From: Mycolicibacter sp. MU0102
Lineage (GTDB): Bacteria; Actinomycetota; Actinomycetes; Mycobacteriales; Mycobacteriaceae
DNA length: 64,000 bases
NCBI RefSeq assembly: GCF_963378105.1
Contig: NZ_OY726398.1
Span: forward strand, 4,730,173 to 4,794,172
Reading direction: 5' to 3'
The notes beneath the pieces are model-generated. The model saw only the letters and a list, made by a program, of their open reading frames with translations, was not told the origin of the DNA and made no database searches. Of this stretch, positions 1-9,700 are shown piece after piece (the stretch's first letter is position 1; every line of letters begins with the position of its first letter). The position numbers and the translations under genes are program-made.

Positions 1-320
1 CCGAGGACATCGAGGCCACCCTTCAAGAGATCAGCGGCGGTCGCGTCGCGGCCATCTCGGTTCCGGTCAACGAGGACGAGACGCTGGTCACCATCATCGA
101 AGTTCGGGATCGTGGCGAATTCGCCGAGGACGCCGCGCAGCGGCTTGCCGTCCTGAAGAACGACGTGCAGGCAGCGATCGCTCAGGTCCACGGGGTGACC
201 GTTGCTGATGTGGTGCTGGTTGGTCCGGGATCGATTCCCATCACCACCAGCGGCAAGGTGCGCCGGGCGGCCTGCGTCGAGCAGTACCAAAGCCAGCAGT
301 TCACCCGTATGGACCGCTGA
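1..320 (+). CDS. Fatty-acyl-AMP ligase (FadD/FAAL family), C-terminal end only
   Basis: The open frame enters from the left edge (first whole codon at base 3) and stops at 318-320, so only about 105 C-terminal residues are visible. They contain the typical FAAL/acyl-CoA synthetase tail: a small mixed alpha/beta C-terminal subdomain, then SIPITTSGKVRRAAC, whose lysine lies in the conserved position near the end of the adenylating enzyme fold. FAALs activate fatty acids as acyl-adenylates and load them onto a partner polyketide synthase. The two genes that follow and the facing mmpL10-papA3-pks operon indicate that this ligase supplies the starter for that synthase, as FadD23 or FadD21 do in related loci. 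Substrate and exact orthology cannot be read from the tail. Confidence 0.85.
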   Translation, partial: EDIEATLQEISGGRVAAISVPVNEDETLVTIIEVRDRGEFAEDAAQRLAVLKNDVQAAIAQVHGVTVADVVLVGPGSIPITTSGKVRRAACVEQYQSQQFTRMDR

Positions 321-353
321 GCGGGCCGCGTCCCCGCGCTACGAACTCGCCGC

Positions 354-1031
354 ATGTGGATCGCCCTGCTCGTGATGGCTGCCGCCACCAGCGTTGAGCC
401 GGTTCGCATCGGTTTGACACTGCTGATGCTGAACCGGCCCAGGCCGGCGCTGCAGCTGATGGCGTTCCTGTGCGGCGGCTTCGTCATGGGGACAACCGGC
501 GGTCTGGTGGTGCTGTTCTTGCTCCCGCCCACCTTGGCCGAGTCTTCTGGGCTGACCCTGCCGAGGGCCCAGATCGCCATCGGCGCGCTGGCGCTGCTCA
601 CCGCAGCGGTTCTCGCGGTCAGAATCGTCACCGACCGGCCGAGTGCGATGCGCGCGGATCGCGCCGATTCCGTCCCGGCCAGATTTTCTGCTCGGGCACA
701 GCGCCTGCTCAAGGGTCGGTCACTGTGGGTGGCGGGAACAGCCGGTTTGAGTATCGCGCTGCCGTCGGTGGACTACCTGGCCGCGTTGGCGATCATCGTG
801 GCCTCCGGCGACGCCACCAGCACGAAGATCGCCGCGCTGCTGACGTTCAACGTGCTGGCGTTTGCGCTCGTCGAGATTCCGCTGCTGGCCTACCTGCTGG
901 CGCCGGGCGCCACCCGCGGGTTCATGGCAACGTTGCACAAGTGGGGTCGAACACGTCGTCCGGGCCAGGTCGCCGCCCTGCTGGCTACCGTAGGCGGTGT
1001 CTTATGCACTGCCGGTGTCCTGGGTCTATGA
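354..1031 (+). CDS. GAP/Sap-family polytopic membrane protein
   Basis: A 225-residue hydrophobic protein with about six predicted membrane segments (around residues 1-20, 35-60, 75-95, 120-145, 150-175 and 200-222) and a basic loop near residues 100-120. The N-terminus, with EPVRIG and LMLNRPRP, is typical of mycobacterial GAP-like proteins such as Sap of the sulfolipid locus and Gap of the glycopeptidolipid locus. These small integral membrane proteins assist MmpL-dependent export of large acylated glycolipids; their mechanism is not established. It starts 33 bases after the FAAL stop and is followed at 1084 by an acyltransferase gene, so the three are probably one transcript. The ATG chosen gives the start usual for the family. 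Confidence 0.8.
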   Translation: MWIALLVMAAATSVEPVRIGLTLLMLNRPRPALQLMAFLCGGFVMGTTGGLVVLFLLPPTLAESSGLTLPRAQIAIGALALLTAAVLAVRIVTDRPSAMRADRADSVPARFSARAQRLLKGRSLWVAGTAGLSIALPSVDYLAALAIIVASGDATSTKIAALLTFNVLAFALVEIPLLAYLLAPGATRGFMATLHKWGRTRRPGQVAALLATVGGVLCTAGVLGL

Positions 1032-1083
1032 GAAGGTGGACGTCGGGTCCGACAGCGGACCTGCACGGTTGAAGGGGTTAGCA

Positions 1084-2181
1084 ATGAAACGACTGGTCGC
1101 CGGAGCTCTCGCGGTGTGGCTCGCCGGTTCGGCTAGCGGGTTGAGCGCCAGTACGGCTACCGCCACCCCGGCACGCCCGACCGATACCCCCTGGGTTGCA
1201 CCCGCACCGACTCCGACGCCGGCACCGGTGGGCGAAGCGTCGAATGTCGACGTCGTCTACGCGGTCGGCGGTGCCCGGCCGCCCGGCATCCCGTGGGCGG
1301 ACTACACCCGCCGCGCCGGTTCGGGCTATTTCCCGAACAAGAAGCGGGAAATCATCGACTACCCGGCCGGCGCCATGTTCCGGTGGGTGCCCACCATGTT
1401 CGCTCCCGACGCCAAGCGCGACAACGTGACCGTGTCCGCAGCGGTCGACGCGGCCGCCGACAACCTCGATGCAGTGATTCGCCGCGGCACCCAGCCTGCC
1501 AGTGTCATCGGTTTGTCGCAGGGCACCATGGCGCTCGACAAGGAGCAGGTCCGGCTCGCCAACGACCCCGCCGCACCGCCGGCAGACATGTTGCAATTCA
1601 CGACAATCGGCTCACCCATGGGCAAGCACGCTTTCGGGAAGAGCTTTCTTTCCGGCCTCTTTGCGCCGGGCAGCCGGCTGCCTCTCGAGGACTACGACAT
1701 GCCCCCCGAGGTGGAGAGCCAATACGACACCAATCGGATCGTCGCCGCCTACGACGGCATGGCCGACTTCCCCGACCGGCCCGACAATCTGTGGTCGGTC
1801 GCCAACGCCCTGCTCGGTGCCGCGATCGTGCATACGCCGTCCGCGTTCACCACGCCCGCTGATGTGCCCGCGCAGAACGTCCGATCCACCATTAATTCCC
1901 GCGGCGCCACCACAACGACGTACCTGATTCCCATCAATCACCTGCCGTTGACCATGCCGCTGCGCTTCGCCGGCGTGCCGGACGACCTGGTCGACCAGCT
2001 CGACGGTTTCCTGCAGCCGCAGGTCGACGCCGGATACTCCCGCAATGACGACCCCGCCAGCAGGCCGATCTCGGTGCACCCGGCCGGCATGGATGTGGTG
2101 GAGGTTCTGGGACCGGAGACCAGCAGCGCCGTCGATGACACCGTCGGTAAGCTGCGCAGCTTCTTCAATTTCACCGGCTGA
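1084..2181 (+). CDS. Secreted PE-PPE-domain (Chp-type) acyltransferase/hydrolase
   Basis: This 365-residue protein starts at ATG 1084. The frame is open upstream, but an N-terminal signal segment begins exactly at MKRLVAGALAVWLAG. After a Pro/Ala/Thr linker comes a PE-PPE C-terminal-type serine hydrolase domain with nucleophile motif GLSQG (GxSxG) and a late histidine in the PINHLPL region. Proteins of this class next to mmpL genes (Chp1 and Chp2, and the PE protein of the trehalose polyphleate locus) move acyl chains between acylated trehaloses outside the membrane. There is no N-terminal PE domain here. It converges with mmpL10 nine bases downstream. By analogy its likely role is the last acyl transfers onto trehalose at the cell surface; the substrate is inferred. 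Confidence 0.8.
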   Translation: MKRLVAGALAVWLAGSASGLSASTATATPARPTDTPWVAPAPTPTPAPVGEASNVDVVYAVGGARPPGIPWADYTRRAGSGYFPNKKREIIDYPAGAMFRWVPTMFAPDAKRDNVTVSAAVDAAADNLDAVIRRGTQPASVIGLSQGTMALDKEQVRLANDPAAPPADMLQFTTIGSPMGKHAFGKSFLSGLFAPGSRLPLEDYDMPPEVESQYDTNRIVAAYDGMADFPDRPDNLWSVANALLGAAIVHTPSAFTTPADVPAQNVRSTINSRGATTTTYLIPINHLPLTMPLRFAGVPDDLVDQLDGFLQPQVDAGYSRNDDPASRPISVHPAGMDVVEVLGPETSSAVDDTVGKLRSFFNFTG

Positions 2182-2190
2182 CGCACGGCG

Positions 2191-5100
2191 TCAGGCTTCG
2201 GCCACCGTCTCAATCGTGTCGCCCTTGGCGGTGCTGCGTTTCGGGTTGCCGGCCAAAGGTTGTAGCCACGGACGCGCGGGCCACCAGTTCGCCCGTCCGA
2301 GCAGTGCTGCGGCGGCGGGCACGGTAATGCTGCGCACCACGAACGTGTCGACAAGGATGCCGGCTCCGATCACGAAGCCGCCCTGCACGACAGCCCCGAC
2401 GCTGGCGAACAGCAGCCCGAACATGGCGGAGGCGAAAATGAGACCGGCAGCGGTGATCACCGCGCCGGTCGACCCGACGGTGCGAATGACGCTGGTACGA
2501 ACGCCCAGCGGCGCTTCGTCGCGCAATCGGGACGCAAGCAGCATGTTGTAGTCGGCTCCCACAGCCACCAGCACCACAAACGCCAAACCCGGCACGCTCC
2601 AGTGCAGTTGCTGCCCCAATATGACCTGAAAGACCAAAGCGCCAAGCCCGATCGCCGACAGGTAGGAGATGATCACCGAGCCCACCAGATAGATCGGGGC
2701 AACGATCGCTCGTAGCAGGGCGGTCAAGATCAGCAGCACCACCAGCGTCGTCAGGACGACGATGAGCCGGATGTCCCGGTCGTAGTAGTCGCGAATATCG
2801 CGCAGCGTGACCGGGTACCCGGAGATCGAAATCGAGGCGTCCGCCAGCACGGTATTGGGTTGCGCCGCTTGGGCGGTCGCAAGAATGGTGTTGACCTGGT
2901 CCATGGCCTTGGTGCTGAACGGATCCTCGTCGGTTTGGATGAAATACCGCACCGAATGTCCGTCGGGCGAGACGAAGGTGTGGGCCAGCGACTTGAACTC
3001 CTCGGTGGCCAGAACCTCTCGCGGCACATTGAATCCCGCCATCGACGGTTCGGAAGCGTCGTGGCCCATCGTCATGAGAAACGCCGAGGCGGTGTCCAGG
3101 CCCAGTCCCAACTCCTTGGTCTGGTCAACCAGGAGCTGTACCCCGTCGGCCACCTGACGGCCGGCGCTGGCGAGCTCGTTGGTGCCGTTCTGCATCTCGA
3201 TGATCTTCCGCTGTACCCGGCGAGGATTGTCGAATCCGAGCGCATGCAGAGACTGCGAGGCTGACAGCAAAGACCGGCTCAGCCCGTTGACCGCCGACGA
3301 CAAGGTCTGCGAGGGCTGCGCAGACTGCAGCTGACGAAACAGGCTGGAGATTTCATCGAGAGTGCCTGCGGCACGGGCGTTTTGCAGCTTGTGGAACTCG
3401 GCTCGCGCCGTCTCGCAAATCGGATTGGCGTCACATGTCGGGCTGGCATCGAGGGACTCGGTGACGGGATCGACCCAGTCGAAGCTGGACGCGAGCCCGG
3501 CGAAGGTCACCTGGAGGGCGTCGCCGAGTGCCCGGATACTGTTGACCAGCCTTGCGGCCTGGTCGATTTCACCGAATGTCTTGTTGCCCCCGAACTGAGC
3601 CTGCAGATACGCCAGCGCGTCGACCAGACTGCGCACGCTGCCAACGGACTGGCTGACCTGGGTGTTCAGATCTCCGAGGCCGTTTGCCAGCTTCCTGGAG
3701 CCCGTAGTCAGCCGGTTGAGGTCACCATCGCGCTCAGCGATCAAGCCCGCGGCCTCGCCCAGCTGGCCCCCGACTTCACCGGCTTGGTAAGTGGCCCTGG
3801 CCTCTTCGAGGGACTGACCACTCGGTCGGGTAACGCCACGCACAGCAGCCACACCCGGGATCTGGCTGATCCGTTGCGCCATCTGCTCCATGTCGGCCAG
3901 AGCCCGCGGAGTACGCAGATCGTTGGGCGATTGAACCAGCAGGTATTCGGGGATCGTCTGGTTCACCGGGAAGTGCCGGTCCAACGCCGCATACCCCACC
4001 GAGCTGTCGACCGAAGCCGGCAGTTGTTTGCGGTCGTCGTAGTTGAACCGGATCAGCCCCGCGGCGCTGCCCAATGCCAGCAACAGCGCCAGGCTACCGA
4101 CCAGATACGTCTTGGGGCGCCGAACGATTCGCACCCCGGTCCGGCGCCAGAACCGCGCAGCGCGTTCGGGACGCGGCGCCACCCAGCCGCGCGGACCGGC
4201 CAGCGTCAGAATGGCCGGAAGCAACGTCACCGCAGCCAAGAACGCCACCGCGATCCCGATCGCCAGCACCGGGCCGACGGTGGCGAACACCCCAAGTTTG
4301 GCAAAGCCCATCCCCAGCAGGGTGATGGCAACGGTGGCCGCAGACGCGGCAATCACCTTGCCGATCGATGCCAGGGCCCGCCGCACCGCGCGCTGGCAGT
4401 CCTCGGCAGTACCGGATCCCATCCGGATGTAGTCGTGATAACGGCTGACCAGGAAGACCACGTAGTCGGTTCCCACGCCGGCGATCAATGCGCTGAGCAT
4501 CACGATGGCCTGGTTGGAGACGGCCATTCCGGTCACCAGTGACGCCGTCGCGACCGCCGCCTGCGCCGCGACCATCGATGCGCCGATGGTGATCAGGGGC
4601 AGCAGCATGGTGAGCGGGTTGCGGTAGATGATGCCCAGAATGAACAGCAGCAGGACACCGATCGCCAGCTCGATCGCGAAGCGGTCCCGCGCCCCGGCGT
4701 CGGTCAGGTCGGCGACGGTGGCTGCCGGACCCGTGACGTCGGCGGTCAGCGTCGATCCAGCAACGGTCTCCCTGACCGTCTCGGCAACTCTTACGTATGC
4801 CGCGTAGGCCTCGGGAGTTCCCAAGTCCCCCGCGAGCCCGACCGGCAGAATCCACGCCTTGCCGTCACTGCTGGCGAGCACCTCCCGCAACGCCGGGGTG
4901 GCGTGAAAGTCCTGCAGCATCACCACGTCTTCGGTATCAAGACGCAGCCGGTCCACCAGTGCGCGGTAGACCTTTTCATCGGCTCGATCTAAGCCCGCCT
5001 CATCGGTGAGCAGAACGGTCAGCACGTTCTCCGAGCCGTCCTCGTCAAAGGCGGCGGAGACCTTAGCGGCGGCCTGGACCGACGGGGCATCGGCAGGCAA

Positions 5101-5208
5101 CACCGCGACAGGATGTCGCTGCGCCATATCGGTCAGCGACGGCGCGAACAGCGGCAGCAGCACGACCAACAGCGCCCAGAAGCCGATCACCGGCCACGGG
5201 CGCCGCAC
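2191..5208 (-). CDS. mmpL10: RND-family lipid transporter MmpL10
   Basis: A 1005-residue RND transporter with the MmpL layout: one membrane helix, a large periplasmic domain, a helix bundle with GTDY (around residue 245), a second long periplasmic loop, and a second bundle with GADY (around residue 875). The Asp-Tyr pairs belong to the proton-relay signature of this family. The sequence follows M. tuberculosis MmpL10 closely from memory, for instance in the PVAVLPADAPS, GKAWILP and RFNYDDRKQLP stretches. MmpL10 exports acylated trehaloses (DAT/PAT or trehalose polyphleates). The start is problematic: the longest ATG/GTG start in frame is GTG 5208, yet family-like coding (PIFSRLGDFVV) continues upstream of it. 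An ATG at 5296 overlapping the papA3 stop is in another frame. It is third in the pks-papA3-mmpL10 operon. Confidence 0.92.
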   Translation of the reverse strand: MRRPWPVIGFWALLVVLLPLFAPSLTDMAQRHPVAVLPADAPSVQAAAKVSAAFDEDGSENVLTVLLTDEAGLDRADEKVYRALVDRLRLDTEDVVMLQDFHATPALREVLASSDGKAWILPVGLAGDLGTPEAYAAYVRVAETVRETVAGSTLTADVTGPAATVADLTDAGARDRFAIELAIGVLLLFILGIIYRNPLTMLLPLITIGASMVAAQAAVATASLVTGMAVSNQAIVMLSALIAGVGTDYVVFLVSRYHDYIRMGSGTAEDCQRAVRRALASIGKVIAASAATVAITLLGMGFAKLGVFATVGPVLAIGIAVAFLAAVTLLPAILTLAGPRGWVAPRPERAARFWRRTGVRIVRRPKTYLVGSLALLLALGSAAGLIRFNYDDRKQLPASVDSSVGYAALDRHFPVNQTIPEYLLVQSPNDLRTPRALADMEQMAQRISQIPGVAAVRGVTRPSGQSLEEARATYQAGEVGGQLGEAAGLIAERDGDLNRLTTGSRKLANGLGDLNTQVSQSVGSVRSLVDALAYLQAQFGGNKTFGEIDQAARLVNSIRALGDALQVTFAGLASSFDWVDPVTESLDASPTCDANPICETARAEFHKLQNARAAGTLDEISSLFRQLQSAQPSQTLSSAVNGLSRSLLSASQSLHALGFDNPRRVQRKIIEMQNGTNELASAGRQVADGVQLLVDQTKELGLGLDTASAFLMTMGHDASEPSMAGFNVPREVLATEEFKSLAHTFVSPDGHSVRYFIQTDEDPFSTKAMDQVNTILATAQAAQPNTVLADASISISGYPVTLRDIRDYYDRDIRLIVVLTTLVVLLILTALLRAIVAPIYLVGSVIISYLSAIGLGALVFQVILGQQLHWSVPGLAFVVLVAVGADYNMLLASRLRDEAPLGVRTSVIRTVGSTGAVITAAGLIFASAMFGLLFASVGAVVQGGFVIGAGILVDTFVVRSITVPAAAALLGRANWWPARPWLQPLAGNPKRSTAKGDTIETVAEA

Positions 5209-5292
5209 GACGAAGTCGCCTAGCCGGCTGAAGATGGGTTCACCTCCGGCGGCAGCTGCTGGGCGTGCGTGTCTCAGCGAATGGAGCTGGAC

Positions 5293-6708
5293 TCATGCGA
5301 CCTTCTCCCCATGGCCCTGCTCGGCAATCCGCTCAAACACGGACTTCAACAACGCCAAGTAGCGCGCCACCGATTCGTGGGCCTCCGGGTTGTCCGGGAA
5401 TACCGCGGTGACCGCGGTCTCCTCTTGCACCCGGATCACGTAGAGCGACATCTGATACGAGTACCGGCCGTCGCTGTACACGCCGATGTTCAGGTCGTCC
5501 AGGCCCGCGGCGATCAACGCCGACAACGGCGCGGCCCCGGCGTCCATGAAATTGACGACGGGAAAATTCGGCGGCGGCTTGCCCAAGCTGGGGACCAACT
5601 CCCTCACCCGCTGGTAGGGCACGTCCGCCAGGCTTCTGCCTGAATCGAAAGAATCCTGCGCGGCCTTGGCGGCGTCCGCAAACGAAGACTCACCGATAGG
5701 AACGGTGATCGGAATCAGACCGGTGAACCAGCCCAGGGTGAGGTCATCGTCCGGGGATCTGCGGGTGTCCCGCGGCGTCAGTCCGTAATAGGTCGCATCG
5801 CCGGTCAACTCCTGCTGCGCCAAACCGCAGCACGCCAAGACGCCACCGATGAACCGGGCGCTCGCGTCGGTGCAGGCCGACTCGAAATCGACGGTCTGCT
5901 TTTCATCCAGCATGGTGGCGGTGACCATGGCCGCCGGGCACGGCTGCGTTGGGTCGCCGAGCGGCAACGGGAAACCCGGCAGGCTGTCGTCGTTGCTTTC
6001 GGCGAAGCTTCGCCAGGCCTGAATCTCGGGCGACTCTTGGGTGAGCGCAGAGGTGAACTCATGCTGACCGACACAGAACTCGCTGTAGTTTCCCGCCGGG
6101 GGCAACTCCAGCGGCGCCCCGCCGGCCACCAGCGCGTTGTACATGAAATAGAGCTCCATCAACGTCACCCCGGCGACCGCCGCGTCCACATGCACGTGAT
6201 CGATGCTGGCGAAGAACGTGAAGTGGCTCTTGCCCTGAATGATCCCGAACCGGAAGCAGTCCCACTGCAACGGATCGGGCGTCTCAGTCAACAGTTCGCG
6301 CACCTGCGGCAACGTCAGTTCGCCGTGATCGACCGGGACGAACGCGATCTCGGCTGGGTCATCAATGACGTGGCGAATGAGGCTTCCGTCGTCGGCGTGC
6401 TCGAACCAGCTGCGGTAGGTCTCATGCCGCCGTACATGCGCGTTGATGATGTAGTCGATGGCACGCCGATCGCAGCGGCCCGCCATGTCGCAACTGAGCA
6501 CCATCAGGCGCGAGTAGTCGAGTCCGACGGCGGTCTGGTCGATGTAGCCACGAATGTGTTGTTCCTGCATGTAGCTGGCCGGCACGGCATTGACCGGCGC
6601 CTGTCGCGCCGTGGCCAGTGCAGCAGCCGACGGCTGCCACACCACAGTGGGACCGGCCTCGGGTTCCCAGTCCGACAACGTTCCCAACGCCAATGGCCCT
6701 ACACGCAC
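5293..6708 (-). CDS. papA3: Polyketide-associated acyltransferase PapA3-like
   Basis: A 471-residue condensation-fold acyltransferase. The catalytic HxxxD motif is intact as HVHVD at residues 171-175, in the context SIDHVHVDAAV, and the later GWFTGLIPI segment corresponds to the DFGWG-like structural motif. Pap proteins transfer polyketide or fatty acyl groups from a synthase or CoA to trehalose; PapA3 makes di- and penta-acyl trehaloses in M. tuberculosis and is needed for trehalose polyphleates in other species. The N-terminal GPLALGTLSDWEP resembles PapA1/PapA3. The GTG start at 6708 has a GAGGAG ribosome-binding site a few bases upstream. It lies 69 bases after pks, and its stop overlaps an ATG at 5293-5296, so coupling to mmpL10 is expected. 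Confidence 0.87.
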   Translation of the reverse strand: MRVGPLALGTLSDWEPEAGPTVVWQPSAAALATARQAPVNAVPASYMQEQHIRGYIDQTAVGLDYSRLMVLSCDMAGRCDRRAIDYIINAHVRRHETYRSWFEHADDGSLIRHVIDDPAEIAFVPVDHGELTLPQVRELLTETPDPLQWDCFRFGIIQGKSHFTFFASIDHVHVDAAVAGVTLMELYFMYNALVAGGAPLELPPAGNYSEFCVGQHEFTSALTQESPEIQAWRSFAESNDDSLPGFPLPLGDPTQPCPAAMVTATMLDEKQTVDFESACTDASARFIGGVLACCGLAQQELTGDATYYGLTPRDTRRSPDDDLTLGWFTGLIPITVPIGESSFADAAKAAQDSFDSGRSLADVPYQRVRELVPSLGKPPPNFPVVNFMDAGAAPLSALIAAGLDDLNIGVYSDGRYSYQMSLYVIRVQEETAVTAVFPDNPEAHESVARYLALLKSVFERIAEQGHGEKVA

Positions 6709-6777
6709 CGTCTGCTCCTCTTCTCAGGCGAAAAACGCTTCGGCTGGCGGCTCGGGACAGCGGCCGGCCGACTCAAA

Positions 6778-9700
6778 CTACCTACCACCGGGAGAGTCCG
6801 CATGTTCTACACGGGCGGCCAGCTGGTCGCACACGTGCTGGGACAGTCCGCGCACCGTGGTGAGCTGGGCAGGGCCGACCCGGACCCCGGTCTCTGTTTC
6901 GACCCGGGTACGAAACTCCAAGCTAGCCAACGAATCCAGGCCGTATTCGGGGAGCGGCCGGTCCGGGTCAACGGTACGTCGCAACAGCAGGCTGATCTGA
7001 TCGGAGACCAGGCGCAGTATCGAGCCCAACCACTCGTCGCGCGGGAGCTCCTTCAGCTCGGCAAGGAACCTCTGCGCGTCGGGACTGCTTCGGCGCACCG
7101 GTCGGAACGCTTCGGCAAACGGGCTACGGTGCGCCAACGCCGTCAACCACGGTGCCCGGGTGATTGGCGCGTATCCGGCCCACGCGCGTCCATAGCTCAG
7201 CACCGCACGGAAGGCGCGGGCGGCTTCGGCGGAAGTGATCGCAGCGCGCCCTCCGTCGACGGGGACAGCGGAGCTGCCGGTGTCAGCCCACGGCCCCCAC
7301 CCGATCACGGTGGCCGGCAAGCCCTGGGCCTGGCGCCAGCGTCCGAACGCGTCCAACCAGCTGTCGGCTGCCGCGGCGGCGCCCTGGCCCGGCGTCCCGA
7401 TCAGCGCCGCAGTCGAGGAGAACGCGCAGAACCAGTCCACCGATTGTGCGGCGGCCTCTTCTTGCAACGACTGGTGCAGGTTCCACGCGCCGTGGACCTT
7501 CGGCCCCCAGCAGCGGTCAACGAGGTGCCCGGTGATCTCGGTCAACGGTGCTTCGCCCACCGCGGCAACCGCATGCAGTACCCCGCGCACCGGCAGACCG
7601 GACGCCGTCGCCGCCGCCACCAGCCGGTCGGCCGTCTGCGGCTCCGCGATATCGCCGCATTCCACCTGAATATCGGTGCCCAGTGCACGCAATCGCTCGA
7701 TGGCCCGTTGCGCTTGACTGTCCGGTGCCGAATCGCCGCTCAGCACGATGCGGCCACAACCCGCTGCGGCCATCTCAGCAGCCAGGTACAACCCGGCCCC
7801 ACCGGTGCCGCCGGTGACGATGTAGGCGCCGTCGGCCCGGAATAGCTGGGCCTGGGCCGGTGGCACCACCGCTACCGTGCTTCCGGTCTGCGGCATGTCG
7901 AGCAAAACCGTTGCCGCGCAGTCATCGGCGTCGGCCACGCCCAGGGCGAAGGAAGCGTCCAGCAAGGAATGGTGCGTGGTGGGCGGTTGCGGAAGTCTGC
8001 CGTCTGCTGCATTTCGGTAGACGGTGCACAGCAATCGCTGGACCGTTTCCGGATGGCTGTGCGCCAGCAACGCCAAGTCGACGACATGCAGCGACAGATT
8101 TCGGCGGAAGGGGAACAGCCCAAGCCTGCTGTCGCCGTAGACATCCTGCTTGCCCAACTCGATGAACCGGCCGCCGAAGCTCAACAGTTCGATTCCGACG
8201 CGTTGCGCCACCCCGGACAGCGAGTTGAGCACCACGTCGACACCGTAGCCATCTGTGTCGTGGCGTATCCGATCGGCGAACTCAAGATTGCTCGAGTCAT
8301 AGACGTGGTCAATACCCATGTCGTGCAACTGTTGTCGCCGCCGTGGACTGTCCGCTGTGGCGAAGATCTGGCATCCGGCCGCCCGTGCGATTGCGATCGC
8401 GGCCTGGCCGACGCCGCCGGTTGCGCAATGGATCAACACCTTGTCGTCTGATGTGACGCGCGCCAGATCGTGCAGCCCATACCAGGCGGTGGCGTATGCG
8501 GTCGGCCACGCGGCGGCTTCGGTCAACGGCAGCTCCGCCGGCAAGGTAGCCGTCAGTCGGGCGTCGCAGGTGATGAACGTGCTCCAACAATCGTCGGGAG
8601 AAATCCCGCCGACGTGGTCGCCCACTCGGTGGCCGGTGACATCGGGGCCGACCGCCGTCACCACGCCCGCGAAATCTGGGCCCAGCTGCTGCAGGTGTTC
8701 CTCGACGGGCGAGGCCTCGGCCCACTTGATTCCGGCGACCGTCACCGCAACTTCGATCTGACCGCTGCCCGGCGCAATCCGGGGGTAGGCGACTGCTTCC
8801 CACGACTCGGGCTCGGTCGGATCGTTGCGCTGCAGGCGCAGACAGTCTTGGCCGTGCTCCACCACGGTGGTCCGCCGATCGGCTGGGCCGAGCGGGCCGG
8901 GGCGCAGCCGCGCGGTGTACCAATCACCGTCACGCCAAGCGGTCTCGTCCTCGTCAGACCCGCTCTGGAGTTGCGCCGCAAGGTGGGACACCAATGCCTC
9001 ATCGTGCTCGGCGGCGCCGCCGTCTACATCGATCTGGGTGACCTTCAAGTGTGGATACTCCGAGTCGATGACCCGTATCAGTCCACGCAGGCCAGCCTGT
9101 TCCAGGTTGGGCCGGTCCCCCGGTCGCACCGTGGCGGCGTCTCGGGTCACCACGTACAACCGCGGCGACTCCCCGGGTAACGCGACCATCTGCCTCACGA
9201 CGTCCAACAGGTAAGCCACGAAGTCGCGGCCCCGCTGAGCGGGATTGGCAGCCTCGAGCGCCGGCGGGGTAACCACAACAATCCCGGCGTGGCCGTCGAG
9301 CGCTCCGTTCAGGCCCGCAGCCACATCGCCGCGCCCGATCGGCACCGAAACCGTGTGCGATGACGCCCCTTCGCCGTTGAGCACCCCACCGAGACGGCCG
9401 GTCAGGGTGTCTGTGGCGTCAGCCATGCTCAACAACAGCCAGCTTCCGGCATCGGTCGAGGCGGCACCCGGTTGATCGCGGCGCTCCCACTCGATGGTCA
9501 GCAGGCGCTCATCAAGAATGCGCACATCGGATTCGATCTCCGACCGGCCGGCCGTGAAGTGCAGACCTTCGACGGTGAGCAACACATTGCCAGAGCCGTC
9601 CATCAATTCCAGATCGGCCTCGCAGGCGTCGGCTCGCGCCACCGTCACTGTGCTCAGGCAGTACCGCACGTCTCGAATCAGATGATGGCGGCGCAGGCTG

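Noticed and set aside
3382..4542. 386-codon plus-strand open frame opposite mmpL10
   Set aside because: Antisense to a strongly conserved transporter domain and with no family resemblance.
6037..7845. 602-codon plus-strand open frame opposite papA3 and pks
   Set aside because: It is an antisense frame created by high-GC codon bias; the translation is Arg/Gln/His-rich without domains, and the minus strand has clear domains throughout.
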